From positions 1-7,782 of the forward strand of contig JAEWUY010000103.1 of the NCBI GenBank assembly GCA_023396795.1: DNA of 7,782 bases, written 5' to 3'. A program made the translations under genes and the position numbers. Below, in pieces: positions 6,371 to 7,782 of the stretch. The notes below the pieces were generated by a model. The model ran no database searches, was not told the DNA's origin, and saw nothing but the letters and a program-made list of their open reading frames with translations. The first letter of the stretch is position 1. Every line of letters starts with the position of its first letter. The stretch is from Bacillota bacterium (GTDB taxonomy: Bacteria; Bacillota_I; Bacilli_A; RFN20; CAG-826).

Positions 6371-6883
6371 ATGGAACAAACAAATTATCAGACTATTTAT
6401 TTAGCGGGTGGGTGCTTTTGGGGAGTCGAAGCTTACTTTCAACAACTCAAGGGCGTCATTCAAACGGAAGTCGGCTACGCAAACGGAGATAGCAAAAACC
6501 CTACTTATCAAGATTTAGTTAATCATCGCGCGAATCACGCCGAAACCGTTAAAGTCGTTTACGATTCTCAAACCATCAATTTGATTAAAATACTAGAACA
6601 TTTTCTGCGGATTGTTGATCCTTTTTCTTTAAATCGTCAAGGCCACGATATCGGTGTTCAGTATCGGAGTGGCGTTTATTATATAAACGAAGAAGATTTT
6701 AATACAATTAATTCTTATTTTTCAAGCGTTAATCCTTATTCTGATAAACCATTCGTCGTTGAAGTTATAAAACTTAGAAATTTCTATCGCGCTGAACAAT
6801 ATCATCAGGACTATTTGCTAAAAAATCCCCAAGGCTATTGCCATGTTGATATGCGTAAAATTAAAAAAGAGGAACGTAAATAA
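6371..6883 (+). CDS. msrA: Peptide-methionine (S)-S-oxide reductase MsrA
   Basis: Cytoplasmic repair enzyme that reduces methionine S-sulfoxide in proteins and free methionine, using thioredoxin as electron donor. The 170-residue protein carries catalytic Cys15 in 'GGCFWGVEAYF', Glu58 in 'NHAE', and Asp93 and Tyr98 in 'GHDIGVQYRS'. These keep exactly the spacing of the Neisseria catalytic set Cys51/Glu94/Asp129/Tyr134. A recycling cysteine, Cys157, sits in the C-terminal 'NPQGYCH'. The usual TGHAE motif reads ANHAE here, a small divergence. The start is the only sensible ATG before the conserved 'YLAGGCFWG', but it has no Shine-Dalgarno and lies 7 bases after the candidate -10. The stop codon lies within the terminator hairpin. 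No MsrB domain or gene is attached or adjacent. Confidence 0.96.
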   Translation: MEQTNYQTIYLAGGCFWGVEAYFQQLKGVIQTEVGYANGDSKNPTYQDLVNHRANHAETVKVVYDSQTINLIKILEHFLRIVDPFSLNRQGHDIGVQYRSGVYYINEEDFNTINSYFSSVNPYSDKPFVVEVIKLRNFYRAEQYHQDYLLKNPQGYCHVDMRKIKKEERK

Positions 6884-6903
6884 GCGCTCCTCTTTTCTTT
6901 TTT
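6865..6903. terminator. Bidirectional Rho-independent terminator between msrA and the DUF4097-like gene
   Basis: AAAAGAGGA (6865-6873) pairs perfectly with TCCTCTTTT (6888-6896), with a further three inner pairs (CGT with GCG, one G-U) after an A-C mismatch and a six-base AAATAA loop. The plus strand continues with T-runs to 6903; the minus strand continues with two more Ts after the stem. It can therefore end both msrA (+) and the convergent gene (-). It includes the last msrA codons and its TAA. Confidence 0.8.
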
Positions 6904-6913
6904 GTATTCCAAT

Positions 6914-7782
6914 TTATTTAAACGTGATGTTAATAACGCCGTTATAGGAACGAACATATAAGATTTTGTCATCAGTTGTTGGGTTTTGAGAATTATATCC
7001 CGCCAAATTATTTGTTCCATTTGTCGTCGCGCTATCAACATCATAGTCAGTGGCCGGACCATCAACGTTTCCGGAAATTTCGCCGTTAGTCGTAATCAGG
7101 CGAATCTCGCTATCGACATTCATGTCATTAACGGTGACTTGTCCGTTTGTCGTGGTAAACGATACTTTTGTTGTGACATCCATAGCGCTACCGGCAATTT
7201 TACCATTTGTGGTGGAAGCGGTGACGTTACTGGCAGTGACGCTAGTGAACTTTATGTAGGCATTCATCGATGTTGTCGTAATATCACCCACACAAGTAAC
7301 ATCGTTTAGTTCAATTTTCGAATTTGTCGTATGAACATAAAGATCTTGCGCGACACTGACATCTTCAACAGTGATGTAACCGTTAACCGATTCGAGATTT
7401 AACTCACCAAGAAGTGAGATATCCATAACATCAATTACGGCATTGGTTGTATTAATGTCTAATGACCCTTCATAAGAGGCAGGGACGGTGATTGTCATAG
7501 TTCGAGTATTGACTGGAATGTAGAACAATCGAATGTTCCAAGGGATATCGTTGTGATATTCGATAGTGAAATCAGTCTCATCTTCACTCGTTGTATAGTA
7601 TTCATGACTATTTTCAAAAACAGAAATCGACACAGTGGCGGCAGTATCCGAAGAATTGACTACAACTTTGTTGTTTACTTCCTCAACATTGATATTAATA
7701 TCACTCCCCAAGACTTCGATTGTTCGTTCCACATAAGGTTCGGCAGTCGATAAGAAGGCAAAGCCTCCAGCAGCAGCAGCAC
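6914..7782 (-). CDS. DUF4097-like beta-solenoid surface protein, 5' partial
   Basis: No enzymatic function is recognised. The frame ends at 6914 and remains open past a GTG at 7732 to the window edge. The extra residues (a run of four Ala, then GGFAFLSTAEPYVE) look like the end of a signal peptide or N-terminal membrane anchor, so the GTG is not the start. After a region of about 90 residues the protein becomes a regular repeat with a period of about 20: TTNA, SVNG, TTNS, SMNA and TTNG three times, then an irregular TTNG and a final SYNG (about 7450 down to 6938). The Asn recurs once per turn and is followed by alternating hydrophobic and Thr/Val/Ile residues, as in a beta-helix. This pattern is typical of DUF4097/DUF4098 'adhesin-like' proteins of Bacillota, some of which accompany LiaFSR- or PspC-type envelope-stress genes. 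It is probably exported and attached to the membrane outer face. Exact role unknown. Confidence 0.8.
   Translation of the reverse strand, partial: AAAAGGFAFLSTAEPYVERTIEVLGSDININVEEVNNKVVVNSSDTAATVSISVFENSHEYYTTSEDETDFTIEYHNDIPWNIRLFYIPVNTRTMTITVPASYEGSLDINTTNAVIDVMDISLLGELNLESVNGYITVEDVSVAQDLYVHTTNSKIELNDVTCVGDITTTSMNAYIKFTSVTASNVTASTTNGKIAGSAMDVTTKVSFTTTNGQVTVNDMNVDSEIRLITTNGEISGNVDGPATDYDVDSATTNGTNNLAGYNSQNPTTDDKILYVRSYNGVINITFK

Noticed and set aside
6986..7309. 107-codon plus-strand open frame opposite the solenoid gene
   Set aside because: Its Cys/Arg-rich composition is the antisense of the repeated Thr-Thr-Asn-Gly codons; no start signal or family.
7082..7450. DNA-level tandem repeat or CRISPR-like array suggested by recurring 'gttgtcgt'-like words
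   Set aside because: The repetition is degenerate at the nucleotide level and follows the protein period of 60 bases; there are no identical repeats separated by unique spacers.

Overview
The window is an AT-rich chromosomal stretch from a bacterium that most resembles a low-GC Gram-positive (Bacillota, Bacilli or a Mollicutes-related branch). The evidence is codon use, tight gene packing, ATGA stop/start overlaps and protein families. TGA is a stop and every Trp seen is TGG, so this is the standard bacterial code and not a Mycoplasma-type one. The lineage is an inference. There are no RNA genes, insertion sequences, CRISPR arrays or phage genes. The base composition looks even throughout, with no sign of recent transfer.

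Left part (1-2608): the 3' end of an FtsX/MacB-type permease gene and its ATPase gene form the tail of an operon resembling HrtAB/YxdLM-type exporters. It converges on a minus-strand galactose mutarotase (galM) with only 5 bases between the stop codons. A well-formed terminator for the ABC operon lies inside the galM coding sequence.

Middle (2609-5679): a short divergent promoter region leads to a DrrAB-like ABC-2 exporter (ATPase and permease overlapping by ATGA). After a 66-base leader with a small hairpin come two half-size chromate-transporter (CHR) proteins, also overlapping by ATGA. The two CHR genes are probably one functional unit.

Right part (5680-7782): a minus-strand ferritin with every expected ferroxidase ligand lies divergent to a plus-strand methionine sulfoxide reductase A (msrA), with a 128-base shared regulatory region. 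msrA may be transcribed leaderless. It converges on a minus-strand DUF4097-like surface protein whose 5' end leaves the window; this protein is a regular solenoid of about 20 residues per turn with an Asn in each turn and an N-terminal hydrophobic anchor.

Functionally this is a housekeeping/stress neighbourhood: small-molecule export, sugar entry, iron storage, repair of oxidised methionine and anion export. The ferritin/msrA pair suggests oxidative-stress or iron responsiveness. I found no undescribed multi-gene system. The most interesting details are the terminator placements, the possible leaderless msrA promoter with an inverted repeat, the CHR leader, and the Asn-ladder protein.
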